Part shown: positions 8,944-16,880 of the stretch, one piece after another
Layout: each line of letters begins with the position of its first letter
How positions within the stretch are numbered: position 1 is the stretch's first letter
Source of the DNA: JAPPLB01 sp965206655
GTDB lineage: Bacteria; Acidobacteriota; Terriglobia; Bryobacterales; UBA6623
Direction of reading: 5' to 3'
Length of the DNA stretch: 64,000 nucleotides
Assembly: GCA_965206655.1 (NCBI GenBank)
Contig: CBDBKC010000017.1
Coordinates: 62,001 to 126,000, forward strand
The notes under the pieces: generated by a model
What the model was told of the DNA's origin: nothing
What the model saw: only the letters and a program-made list of their open reading frames with translations
The model's database searches: none
Program-made: the position numbers and the translations under genes

Positions 8944-10623
8944 GTGAGCGTGTTTCGCTTCCTAACTTTCAGAATCGCCTTCTTGACGGTCCTCGCCGTC
9001 GTCCTAACGGCCCCCGTGCCGGCGCAATTCCCTGGTGGAAGACTCCCTGACGGCCGCACCCGTGGGCCCGTTCCCGGCCCCGTCCCCAATCCACGCACTT
9101 CGCCCGTCCCGACGAGGCGACCGCCCAACCCCTACCCCTACCCTGTGCCCGGCACCAGCCGTCGTACCGAGCGCACCGTTCCCGCTCCCGACCTACCCGA
9201 CTACACCGGTCCGCGTACACACTACGGAGCCGTAGACAAGATCGGCGAGAAGCAGCTCGTCATTGTCACCGGCGACAAACGCTTCATCACATTCGACCTC
9301 TTTGACTCGACAGAGTACTTCCGCGAAGGAGAGGAGGCCAAGCGCACCGACGTGCACAAAGGCGATGAGGTGCGTGTCGAAGCCGACCGATCTGAGAAGG
9401 GCTTCCTAGCGGCCACGCGTGTGTTCGTCGACGAGACGGTCGAATCCAAGAAAGCCAAAACGGAAGCCGAGACGAAGTCAGAGGAGCAACCGGAGGAAAC
9501 AGCCGAGGCTGGCGAAGGGGACGATCGGCCGACGATTCAGCGAGAAACCGACATGTCGGATTACTCGAAGCCGCCGCCGCGTACGCACATCCCTGTCGAC
9601 GACGACGATCCCGGACCGCCTGTTCTTCGCCGCAAGACCGGCAAAGAGATCGCCGAAATCAAACGCGAGCAGACCGAGAAAATTCTTGCGCCGCCCGAGC
9701 AGCCCCCTGTACTGCCCGCCGTGCCGCCCACCGAAACGTTCACCGTGGCGGATGAGAAAAAGCCTGACGCCTTGATCGAGCAAGCCCGCGAGACAGCCAA
9801 GGCTTTTACGGCGAATCTTCCGAACTTCATCTGCCGGCAACTCGTTTCGCGCTTCGGAAGCAATTCAAAACCCGCCGACTGGATCGCGCTCGACATCGTG
9901 GAAGCCGAAGTGGCCTTCGAGGACGGCCAGGAGTCGTACGAGTCGATCAAAGTCAACGGCAAGCTGCTCAAGAAGCAGAAAATGAGCGAACTGGATGGCG
10001 GCGCGTGGTCAATGGGTGAGTTCGGCAGCGTGCTCAACAACCTGCTCGAGCCGTGGACACTGGCCGAGTTCAAGCTGCGTAAGACCGATCGGACGACGCG
10101 GCCCCAAAGCAAGGTGTACTGGTTCCACGTCGAGCAATCGCGCTCAAACTGGGAAGCGAACGTCGCTTCGGTTTCGTATCTACCCGAATACCGCGGAGCC
10201 ATCTGGATCGCGGAGGAAAACGCCCGCGTGCTGCGGATCGAGATGGAAGCGGTCAACCTGCCCGTGAGCTTCCCCGTCGATACGCTGGAAATGAATATCG
10301 ACTACGGCCTGGTTCGAATCGCGGGCCAGGAGTACCTGTTGCCCGTACACTCCGAAAACCTGGCCTGCATGCGGGGTGATCTGAGCTGCACGTGGAACAA
10401 GATCGACTTCCGCAACTACCGCAAATTCTCCGCCGCCTCCACCCTCTTCCAAACCGAGTCAGAGATCACCTTCGACGACAAGGAAGCCCCCCCCCCGAGC
10501 CGCCGCCACAACCCGAGAAAAAATAACGAATCCGTTGCGCTAATCCACGGCTCTTGCCGCGCAGCCGCGACGACGAAGCCGCCGATATCGCCACCCAACC
10601 AACCGAACCCCGAACGCAAGTGA
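8944..10623 (+). CDS. Secreted acidobacterial protein with DUF5666-like domain; reading frame altered at a C10 tract
   Basis: The frame starts at GTG 8944 and has a signal peptide (FLTFRIAFLTVLAVVLTAP). A Pro/Arg-rich linker spans about residues 35-85, then a small beta domain (about 95-165, HYGAVDKIGEKQLVIVTGD) resembling DUF5666, a highly acidic linker, and a C-terminal domain (about 280-510, ETAKAFTANLPNFICRQLVS onward) of a kind common in secreted Acidobacteriota proteins of unknown function. After residue 515 the listed frame turns into basic, low-complexity sequence. The cause is a run of ten C at 10487-10496. With one C more (or two fewer) the protein would end naturally as a short Pro/Glu/Lys tail at the TAA at 10524-10526. 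The true end is therefore probably near 10526. Confidence 0.8.
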   Translation: MSVFRFLTFRIAFLTVLAVVLTAPVPAQFPGGRLPDGRTRGPVPGPVPNPRTSPVPTRRPPNPYPYPVPGTSRRTERTVPAPDLPDYTGPRTHYGAVDKIGEKQLVIVTGDKRFITFDLFDSTEYFREGEEAKRTDVHKGDEVRVEADRSEKGFLAATRVFVDETVESKKAKTEAETKSEEQPEETAEAGEGDDRPTIQRETDMSDYSKPPPRTHIPVDDDDPGPPVLRRKTGKEIAEIKREQTEKILAPPEQPPVLPAVPPTETFTVADEKKPDALIEQARETAKAFTANLPNFICRQLVSRFGSNSKPADWIALDIVEAEVAFEDGQESYESIKVNGKLLKKQKMSELDGGAWSMGEFGSVLNNLLEPWTLAEFKLRKTDRTTRPQSKVYWFHVEQSRSNWEANVASVSYLPEYRGAIWIAEENARVLRIEMEAVNLPVSFPVDTLEMNIDYGLVRIAGQEYLLPVHSENLACMRGDLSCTWNKIDFRNYRKFSAASTLFQTESEITFDDKEAPPPSRRHNPRKNNESVALIHGSCRAAATTKPPISPPNQPNPERK

Positions 10624-10840
10624 GGGGCCTCTTCCCATGCCCGCACCGTTCGCCGGCGGGACCCGATGGGCACCCGATGGAACCCCGATGCGGACAGAGC
10701 CCGAACCCATAGCCGTGCTCACAGACGCACCGTCCCTCCGCAAGATCGCCTCAGCCTTTTCGGCCCGGTACCCCGCCGCATAACCGCCCTCCCGGGAATC
10801 AAACTCTCCGTCCTCAAACGCTGCGCCAACCCCCTACGTC

Positions 10841-10934
10841 AGGCCCGTTCACGGGCCTTGGTTTCAAATAGGCCAGGCGTTTTACGCCTGGTACCATGCC
10901 CCACCGGATGAATCAGGCCCCTTCAGGGGCCTTA
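10841..10934. repeat. Cluster of three REP-like palindromes
   Basis: Three short hairpins follow each other: GGCCCGTTCACGGGCC (about 10844), CCAGGCGTTTTACGCCTGG (about 10873) and GGCCCCTTCAGGGGCC (about 10916). The middle hairpin plus the next dozen bases recurs at 40327-40358 with few changes. They resemble REP elements that are spread by Y1-type transposases, but no such transposase is in the window. They could also act as weak transcription terminators. Confidence 0.65.
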
Positions 10935-11103
10935 CCCCAACCGCCAACCCCACAAAACCCTTGACACCGCCGGTATCCTAAAGGCACAGCGCGCCGTAAC
11001 ACGCGCCAAGCCTCCCGACAACACCACTCCTCCATCGGTCACCGGCTCCAAATCGAGCCGCGACCGCAAGGGAGAGGTCTGCCGCCGATACACCGTCGGC
11101 CCC

Positions 11104-11139
11104 AGAAAAAAGGGGGACTGTACCAAGCGCCGCCCGCAA
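11104..11139 (+). repeat. Fragment of the CTGTGAAAAAA-type MITE
   Basis: About 33 bases (AAAAAAGGGGGACTGTACCA and the following AGCGCCGCCCGC) match the left inner part of the complete element at 46715-46835 with one change. The right half of the element is not found on either side of the intron, so this is a truncated copy. It lies 6 bases from the intron's 3' junction. Confidence 0.7.
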
Positions 11140-11145
11140 GACCCG

Positions 11146-11226
11146 ATCGGGTCGGGTGACGGGGATTGAGGCCCCGCCACCCTCCCACACCACCGGACAT
11201 ACGGTTTTCCGTATCCGGCGGTTGAA
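11146..11226 (-). ncRNA. Group II intron domains V and VI
   Basis: Minus-strand RNA with the domain V hairpin (stem arms at about 11213-11224 and 11189-11200, AAAA loop) followed by the domain VI stem and the 3' splice site. Domain V is the catalytic core and the best conserved piece of these introns. The visible pairing is essentially complete. Confidence 0.82.
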
Positions 11227-11236
11227 CCCAGCGGCC

Positions 11237-12487
11237 TTACGTTCGCGCCGCAAGATCCGATGGCATCACAAACCCGTAGCGCCGCAACGTTGCATTCGAT
11301 AACGCTGTCTGCAACAGTCCGTTCGCCGCTATGCGCCAAGCGCCGCGACGTGCCGGAACCAGTTTCAACAACCGTTCCCCAATGCCCAACCGACGTAAAG
11401 CCCGCCGGCGTCCCGTTGCGCCATGCCAGCGCAGCCAGAAACATTTCCGTATGTGCCGCCGCACCCATCCTTCCAGTAGGAAAATCGCACGCCGTCGCTC
11501 CGCCAACCGGTAGTATCCCCACCAGCCGCGAACGTACCGCCGCCACTCGTCGCGTAACTGCCGACTCGTGACCGAGCGGTTGCCGCACCAGATCTCCCGC
11601 ACCTTCCGTTTGAATCGCTCGACACTTTCCGGCGCTGCTTCCACCTGCCCCTGGCGGTTCAGACGAAACCCCAGGAACTTCCGCTCCCACGGCCTCCCCG
11701 CCCCGCTCTTGGCCTCGTTCACTTTCAGTCGCAGATGCTTTTCGATCCAAGCCGTGATCCCCGCCAGCACACGCTTCGCCGCCGCTTCACTGCCCACATA
11801 GATGTTGCAGTCATCCGCGTACCGGCAGAACCGTAGCCCACGTCTCTCCAGCTCCCGATCAAGCGCATCAAGGTAGATGTTCGCCAGCAACGGTGACAAC
11901 GGCCCGCCTTGCGGCGTGCCCTCCGCGCTGCGCACCACCACCCCCTCCGTCAGCACTCCGGCCCGTAGATACCGGCCGATCAACCCCAGCACTCGCTTGT
12001 CGCGAATGACTTCCGCCACCCGCCGCATCAAAATGTCGTGATTGACCACGTCGAAGAACCGCGCGATGTCAATATCCACCACCCAGTCCTTGCCCTCGCG
12101 AACGTATCCTTGCGCCGCTCGTACCGCATCGTGCGCACTCCGCCCCGGCCGGAATCCCCAGCTCGACTCGCTAAACCGCGGATCGAAGATCGGCTGCAGA
12201 ACTTGCAGCAACGCTTGCTGCACCAGCCGATCTATTACCGTCGGTATCCCAAGCTGTCGCTTCCCCCCGCTCGGCTTCGGTATCTCTACCCGCCTTACGG
12301 GACTCGGCGTCCAACGCCCGGACACGAGTTTCGCTCGAATCTCCGTGCCGTGACGGCGAAAGTGAGGTTCGAGTTCTTCGGTCGTCATCTTGTCGATCCC
12401 CGCCGCGCCCCGCTTGCGTTTCACCGCCCGCAGAGCCCGTTCGAGGTTCTCCTCTCCGACCACCTGTTCCATCAGTTCTTCGTGCAT
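11237..12487 (-). CDS. ltrA: Group II intron reverse transcriptase/maturase
   Basis: A 416-aa intron-encoded protein. It opens MHEELMEQVVGEENLERALR with the usual RAVKRKRGAAGIDKMTTEEL segment (RT0/RT1). The fingers-palm motifs are IPTVIDRLVQQALLQVL, SSWGFRPGRSAHDAV, VVDIDIARFFDVVNHDIL, GTPQGGPLSPLLANIYLD and the catalytic FCRYADDCNIYV. The thumb/X maturase domain follows (RKVREIWCGNRSVTSRQLRD, YVRGWWGYYRLAE). No HNH endonuclease domain is present, as in many bacterial forms. The frame is open to 12751, but that extension is intron RNA (domain I-III sequence) and the ATG at 12487 gives the family's usual N-terminus. It splices the host intron and reverse-transcribes it into new sites. Confidence 0.93.
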   Translation of the reverse strand: MHEELMEQVVGEENLERALRAVKRKRGAAGIDKMTTEELEPHFRRHGTEIRAKLVSGRWTPSPVRRVEIPKPSGGKRQLGIPTVIDRLVQQALLQVLQPIFDPRFSESSWGFRPGRSAHDAVRAAQGYVREGKDWVVDIDIARFFDVVNHDILMRRVAEVIRDKRVLGLIGRYLRAGVLTEGVVVRSAEGTPQGGPLSPLLANIYLDALDRELERRGLRFCRYADDCNIYVGSEAAAKRVLAGITAWIEKHLRLKVNEAKSGAGRPWERKFLGFRLNRQGQVEAAPESVERFKRKVREIWCGNRSVTSRQLRDEWRRYVRGWWGYYRLAERRRAIFLLEGWVRRHIRKCFWLRWHGATGRRRALRRLGIGERLLKLVPARRGAWRIAANGLLQTALSNATLRRYGFVMPSDLAART

Positions 12488-13031
12488 TGCTTTCTTCGAT
12501 GAGTCTCGCCGAACTTCGCCTCGTCGCCGCCGGAGGGAGGCCCATCCCGGTTCCACCGTTCCTGCCTGCACCTGCTCCCCTTGCGTTCCCCCGATGGGGA
12601 AGGACCTTTCGGTCCGGGACTCCGGACTTCTTTCGGCTCGGTTCGAGTCGCTCCTCTCGCTTTGCTCCTTGGTTCTTCGGCCCTTCGCTCCGGCGCTATT
12701 ACCCGCCTCCCTCGCTACTACGGCCTCTGCTGACTTCTCCTCCGCTCTCACCGAGGAGATCTCCCCAGGTAAGGTGCTGAATCTTTCCCTTCACACCGCC
12801 CGGCTCTACCGCGCACGTCTTCGGATGGACTTCGGGCTTCACGTTGGCTAGCACGCTTACCGCCCGTACACGGCCTCTCTGCCGATTCGTGTTCCTACGG
12901 TCAAAGGTTTGTTCCCCGCTTCCTTCAGCTTCACCTCGCGGCTACGCCTTGCGGTTCCCTACAGTTACCTCCATCAGTTCCCGGTCGGCTCCTTTCAGCC
13001 AACTAGATTCAGCCCATGCTGGGCACACTAG

Positions 13032-13057
13032 CGCGGACCTCGGGGTTGAGGTCCGCG
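13032..13057. terminator. Perfect 10-bp hairpin at the intron 5' junction
   Basis: CGCGGACCTC and GAGGTCCGCG form a perfect stem around a six-base loop (GGGGTT). No T-run follows on either strand. It lies three bases outside the 5' end of the group II intron, the position where group IIC-type introns recognise terminator hairpins. It may be a terminator, a REP-like palindrome, or only an insertion target. Confidence 0.55.
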
Positions 13058-13198
13058 GCTGTTCCCGCAACCAATTCCACCGATCAGCGAAACCAGCCCG
13101 GGATGACAACATGACCCACCCACACCTTCACAAAAGTCCAACTCGTCCAAGCCAACCAGGCGGCTCGCAACCCGCGGCCAATGCCTGCAAACTCGAGT

Positions 13199-13345
13199 GG
13201 TCACGTGACTCGTTGCCCCTCGGACTCGATTCGCAAAATGCTCGCTGCCACGCTGGGTCACCGTCGCAGACAACCACCCTGCTCGCGGGGGGCCTGGGAT
13301 CTCTGCATCCATCCTTGAGTTTTACCTATCATGGATGTCTCCTAC
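13199..13345 (-). repeat. Diverged solo copy of the 143-bp IS110-unit segment
   Basis: Read on the minus strand, this block matches the segment that begins each 699-bp unit of the array at 41253-45446. It shares GACATCCATGATAGGTA at one end, GGATGGATGCAG, AGCAGGGTGGTTGT, the GGTGACCAGC/GGTGACCAAG region, and the 10-bp palindrome GTCACGTGAC (13200-13209) at the other end. Many single-base differences show that it is an old copy. No transposase remnant adjoins it. Together with 13058-13198 and 13346-13440, which show nothing recognisable, it fills the gap between the intron and the glycosyltransferase gene. Confidence 0.82.
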
Positions 13346-13440
13346 TTTCTCGATCGCACAGGCATGTCTTGGGTAGGCGCCCGGATCACGATGACTCAAA
13401 GCCGCGGGAGTATCCGTTCGACCACGTGGGTTGCCGCCCT

Positions 13441-14643
13441 ATGACTATGGATTCGCCCAAAGCTGATCGGCTGAAAGTTCTGACGTTCGTTCGGAGCTAT
13501 CTCCCCGGCTACAAGGCGGGCGGGCAGTTGCGTACAGTGGCTCGGATTGTCGAGGTTCTGGGCGAGGATATTGAATTCAAGATCGTTACCTCTGACCGCG
13601 ATGCGGGCGACGGGCAAAGCTATACCGACATCGAGTTGGTTTGGAACGCCGTTGGCAATGCACTCGTCAACTACCGAGATCCAAGGTCCCGCGGTTTTAG
13701 AGCGTTGCGGGATTTGATCCACAACACACCTCATGACGTAATCTTCTTGACTAGTTTCTTTGATTTCCGTTTCAGCATCAAATCGATCCTGCTGCGATAC
13801 CTCAAAGCAATTGACAGCCCGATTGTCATTGCTCCACAAGGGGAGTTCTCCCCCGGGGCGCTGGCAATCAAGCGCGCCAAAAAGAGACTATTTATCTTCC
13901 TCGTCAAGCGTCTTGGTCTATACAAGTGTGTCCTTTGGAAAGCGACCAGCGAGCTCGAGGCAGAACATATTCGGCGAGAATTTGGTCACGATGCAGAGAT
14001 CCATGTCGCGATGGATATGCCAACGATAGACACTCTGAACCAGCATCTCCCCAAGAGACCCCGGAAACAACCTGGGACAATCCGTCTCGCCTGGCTCTCG
14101 CGCATCTCTCCGAAAAAGAATGTTGATGGTGCTTTGCGAATTCTGGAAAAGCTGAACGGGGAGATTACCTTTGACATCATCGGCCCCGTTAGCGACCCTG
14201 CATACTGGCGCAAGTGTGAACGCATTGCCGCCAATCTGCCCAAGAACATCCGAGTGAACTATCGCGGCATCATCGAGCATCACGAAGTTGTGCAGACGCT
14301 TGCCAACTACGATCTGTTTTTCTTTCCGACCCATGGCGAAAACTTTGGGCATGTTGTGCCGGAAGCTCTGATCGCGGGATGTCCCGTTCTGATGAGCGAC
14401 CAGACGCCTTGGCGCGATCTCACCGAACGAGGCGTAGGCTGGGATGTTGCCCTGTCGGAGATAGACAAATTTCGCTCGATATTGACATGGGCGATTGAGG
14501 CGGATCACGAAGAATGGTCGGAGTGGTCGGCCCGGGCGCGCGCCTTCGGCCTGAGCACGACCTATGTTGAGGAGTCCATCGACGCCCACAAGAAACTTTT
14601 TCGTCATGCCTTGCGGCGAGTTCCCCGCCACGATCCGGGTTGA
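13441..14643 (+). CDS. Glycosyltransferase family 4 (GT-B fold)
   Basis: A 400-aa cytoplasmic glycosyltransferase. The N-terminal half has the acceptor-side opening LTFVRSYLPGYKAGGQLRTV, usual for capsule or LPS enzymes. The C-terminal donor domain shows IRLAWLSRISPKKNVDGALR and the E-x7-E motif ENFGHVVPE at residues 300-308, which contacts the nucleotide sugar in retaining GT4 enzymes. The frame is open back to 12844, but the upstream part runs through the intron RNA and the old repeat; ATG 13441 (MTMDSPKADRLKV) is chosen. The gene is less GC-rich in style than its neighbours and stands alone beside mobile elements, which hints at transfer. Donor and acceptor are unknown. Confidence 0.88.
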   Translation: MTMDSPKADRLKVLTFVRSYLPGYKAGGQLRTVARIVEVLGEDIEFKIVTSDRDAGDGQSYTDIELVWNAVGNALVNYRDPRSRGFRALRDLIHNTPHDVIFLTSFFDFRFSIKSILLRYLKAIDSPIVIAPQGEFSPGALAIKRAKKRLFIFLVKRLGLYKCVLWKATSELEAEHIRREFGHDAEIHVAMDMPTIDTLNQHLPKRPRKQPGTIRLAWLSRISPKKNVDGALRILEKLNGEITFDIIGPVSDPAYWRKCERIAANLPKNIRVNYRGIIEHHEVVQTLANYDLFFFPTHGENFGHVVPEALIAGCPVLMSDQTPWRDLTERGVGWDVALSEIDKFRSILTWAIEADHEEWSEWSARARAFGLSTTYVEESIDAHKKLFRHALRRVPRHDPG

Positions 14644-14663
14644 CCCATTGAAACTGTTGAGAA

Positions 14664-15527
14664 ATGCGTTCATTCGAATCCATTGCGAGCAACAGATCGG
14701 TTCCCGAGAAGATCGTCGGAGCGCTGCGGCCTACGGTCGGCTATCTGTTCACGATCGAGAGCCACGTGTATGCCATGGCCATCGCGGCCAGTGTCCTGCT
14801 CGCGTTCTTCCCGTTCCTTGTTCTGATCTTGTCGCTCACGCGCTCTTTCCTCCCGGGATCGGGTGTTGGAGAGATGGTGTTGATCGCGGTCGGAGATTTC
14901 CTGCCGAAGGATCAGGGACTGGTTAGCTTTGTGACTCGAAATGTGAGTGCGGCCGTTTCTTCGCGGGGAGAAGTCGAGGTTATATCGACGGTGGCTCTGC
15001 TTATCAGCAGTCAGGGAATTTTCATGCCGCTCGAGGTTGCCTTGAATCGGCTGTGGGGCTTCTCCGACGACCGCAGCTATTGGGCAAACCAGCTTGCGAG
15101 TTTTCTGTTCGTGCTCGCCTGCGGGCTACTCGCAATAGGGGCCGCTGTTGTCAGTTCAGCCAATGTGAACCTGATCGAGCGGCTGTTCGGGAATCTGCCT
15201 GCCTTGGCCGATGCCTGGAGGGTCGCCGTCCTGCGCCTCGTCTCTCTGCCGTTTGTGATTGCAATTATCCTGCTGATCTATTGGAAGCTGCCCCATGGGC
15301 CGGTCCGGTTTCGGACAATCGCTCCCGTGGCGGTCTTGACCTCGGTGGCTGTCGGGGGAGCATATGAGCTGTATCTTTGGGTCTGGCCGCTGCTCAGGGT
15401 CAGGGACGCCTATGGCCCGTTCTTCATATCCGTGACCCTTCTATTGGGCGGATTTATCGGCGCTCTTATCATCCTGGCGGGAGGTGAGATCTGCGTCCGC
15501 CGAAGCCGTAAGAGGGACCCCTCGTGA
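14664..15527 (+). CDS. YihY/BrkB family inner-membrane protein
   Basis: A 287-aa protein with about six transmembrane helices. The first helix has the family sequence HVYAMAIAASVLLAFFPFLV, followed by a helical loop, the ISSQGIFMPLEVALNRLWG segment, and a final helix pair with YGPFFISVTLLLGGFIGALI and GGEICVRRSRK, all typical of the YihY/BrkB family. It was once called ribonuclease BN or a virulence factor; its real role is unresolved, with suggestions in envelope integrity or transport. It begins 20 bp after the glycosyltransferase stop, so co-transcription is likely. Confidence 0.88.
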   Translation: MRSFESIASNRSVPEKIVGALRPTVGYLFTIESHVYAMAIAASVLLAFFPFLVLILSLTRSFLPGSGVGEMVLIAVGDFLPKDQGLVSFVTRNVSAAVSSRGEVEVISTVALLISSQGIFMPLEVALNRLWGFSDDRSYWANQLASFLFVLACGLLAIGAAVVSSANVNLIERLFGNLPALADAWRVAVLRLVSLPFVIAIILLIYWKLPHGPVRFRTIAPVAVLTSVAVGGAYELYLWVWPLLRVRDAYGPFFISVTLLLGGFIGALIILAGGEICVRRSRKRDPS

Positions 15528-15578
15528 GACGAACACTAGTGCGCGGCGCCGCCGTCCTGGTGCGCTAGAGTAACGGAC

Positions 15579-16856
15579 ATGACTCGTCTGCTCGTGCTTC
15601 TCTTGCTGATTTCGTGGACACTGCGCGCGGAGAACTGGCCACACTGGCGTGGCCCTTCAGCCGATGGCATCTCGACGGAGACAGATGTACCGATTCGCTG
15701 GAGCGCCTCGGAGAACATCGCCTGGAAGACGCCCCTCAGAGGCATGGGTACCTCGACGCCGATCGTTTGGGGTGACCGGATCTTTGTCACCTCGCAAATC
15801 GGCGACGGCCCCGGCGCCGGCGGACGCGATTTCGAGAACGCTCAAACTCGAAAAGACACGGGAACCGGCAGCGGCGTTCAGTTCATCGTGCAAGCCTTTG
15901 CGCGCGATGACGGGCAGGCGGTTTGGAAACAGGTCTTCAACGCCGGCGAGCATCTTCCCGCCGTGCATCTCAAGCACAATCTCGCCAGCCCCAGTTGCGT
16001 GACTGACGGCGAACGTGTGTACGCCTGGTTCGGAACGGGGCTCGCGGCGGCGTTGACCCTCGACGGTGAACTGCTTTGGAAGCGTGATCTGGGACAGGAG
16101 CGAACACCGTTCGACATCCGGTGGGGACATGGCAGCTCACCGGCGCTTTACGACGATGCCGTTCTGCTTCTCGTCGATCACCCCGACGACTCTTACCTGC
16201 TGGCGGTGGACCGCAAAACGGGGAAGGATTTGTGGAAGGTGGAACGCGGGACGGGCAAGCGGACGTACACGACTCCGTTCGTTTTGCGCGGTGATGCGGG
16301 GGATCAGATCATTATCAATACGAATGACCGGATTGAAGCGATTGAACCGAAGACCGGCAAGGTGCTTTGGCATATAGGGGAGGCGAACCGGGTCCCTGTG
16401 CCGATGCCCGTCTTTCAAAATGGGGTGCTGTACTCGAGCCGAGGCTATAACAGCGGGCCCTATATGGCGCTGGGTGTCGACGGCACCGGAGACGTCTCGG
16501 AATCGAAGCTGAAGTGGCGCGTGCCGACGGGGGCGCCTTACGTTTCGTCCCTGCTGGTCTACCAGGGAGTCATCTATATGGCGAACGAGCGCGGCATCGG
16601 AACCGGCGTCGATGCCGAGACCGGCGAGACGCTTTGGAGGCATCGCTTCGGAGGCGTGTTCAGCGCGTCCCCGATCGTGGCGGCGGGTAGGGTCTATCTG
16701 ACGGAAGAGAGTGGTAAGACGTTCGTTCTGGAAGCGGGGAAGGAGCTGAAGATTGTCGCGGAGAACGATATCGGCGAAAGGACCTTGGCATCCCCTGCCC
16801 TTTCGGACGGCTACCTATTCTTGCGAACGGACGATCACCTTTTCGCGGTGCGATAG
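15579..16856 (+). CDS. Secreted PQQ-like beta-propeller repeat protein
   Basis: A 425-aa exported protein with signal peptide MTRLLVLLLLISWTLRAE. It opens with NWPHWRGPSADGIS, the standard start of the 'PQQ-binding-like beta-propeller' family in these phyla. Repeated blade motifs follow of the type A-x-D-x-x-TGE-x-LW (AVDRKTGKDLWKVERGTGK, AIEPKTGKVLWHIG, GVDAETGETLWRHRF). Such proteins resemble BamB or PQQ dehydrogenases in fold, but no catalytic residues or cytochrome domain can be pointed to, so enzyme activity is not claimed. A similar 405-aa protein is encoded at 19494-20711 on the other strand. Confidence 0.88.
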   Translation: MTRLLVLLLLISWTLRAENWPHWRGPSADGISTETDVPIRWSASENIAWKTPLRGMGTSTPIVWGDRIFVTSQIGDGPGAGGRDFENAQTRKDTGTGSGVQFIVQAFARDDGQAVWKQVFNAGEHLPAVHLKHNLASPSCVTDGERVYAWFGTGLAAALTLDGELLWKRDLGQERTPFDIRWGHGSSPALYDDAVLLLVDHPDDSYLLAVDRKTGKDLWKVERGTGKRTYTTPFVLRGDAGDQIIINTNDRIEAIEPKTGKVLWHIGEANRVPVPMPVFQNGVLYSSRGYNSGPYMALGVDGTGDVSESKLKWRVPTGAPYVSSLLVYQGVIYMANERGIGTGVDAETGETLWRHRFGGVFSASPIVAAGRVYLTEESGKTFVLEAGKELKIVAENDIGERTLASPALSDGYLFLRTDDHLFAVR

Positions 16857-16880
16857 CGGTAACGGCGCAGCATCACACGT

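Larger units (their letters stand above)
10624..11145. other. Noncoding repeat-rich stretch between the secreted protein gene and the group II intron
   Basis: No credible gene is seen; the small open frames here are rich in Pro, Arg and Thr and have no domain. The stretch holds three REP-like hairpins at 10841-10934, a copy of a dispersed short motif (GAGCCGCGACCGCAAGGGAG at about 11057-11076) and a MITE fragment at 11104-11139 that touches the 3' junction of the intron. Confidence 0.7.
11146..13028 (-). mobile_element. Group II intron, complete (about 1.88 kb)
   Basis: On the minus strand the element begins GTGTGCCCAGCATGGGC at 13028, a typical 5' end (GUGYG). It runs through a structured domain I-III region, carries the reverse transcriptase in domain IV (12487-11237), and ends with a clear domain V (CCGGATACGG, AAAA loop, CCGTATGTCCGG at about 11191-11220) and a domain VI stem (GGTGGCGGGG pairing CCCCGTCACC with an unpaired A). 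The end is placed after CCGACCCGAT at 11146, an AU ending as expected. The 5' exon is a perfect hairpin (13032-13057) three bases away. Both ends are present, so the intron may still be mobile; the ends are placed to within a few bases. Confidence 0.88.

Noticed and set aside
10666..10911. 81-aa frame in the REP region
   Set aside because: Runs through REP hairpins, has no ribosome site and no similarity.
10932..11750. 272-aa minus-strand frame overlapping the intron 3' region
   Set aside because: It reads through the maturase gene in another frame and the catalytic intron RNA.
12488..12751. 88-residue N-terminal extension of the intron reverse transcriptase
   Set aside because: The stretch is intron RNA (domain I-III region) and the RT family starts at the MHEELMEQ methionine.
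12844..13440. N-terminal 200 residues of a longer glycosyltransferase frame
   Set aside because: This part runs through intron RNA, the hairpin and the old repeat; the GT fold starts after ATG 13441.
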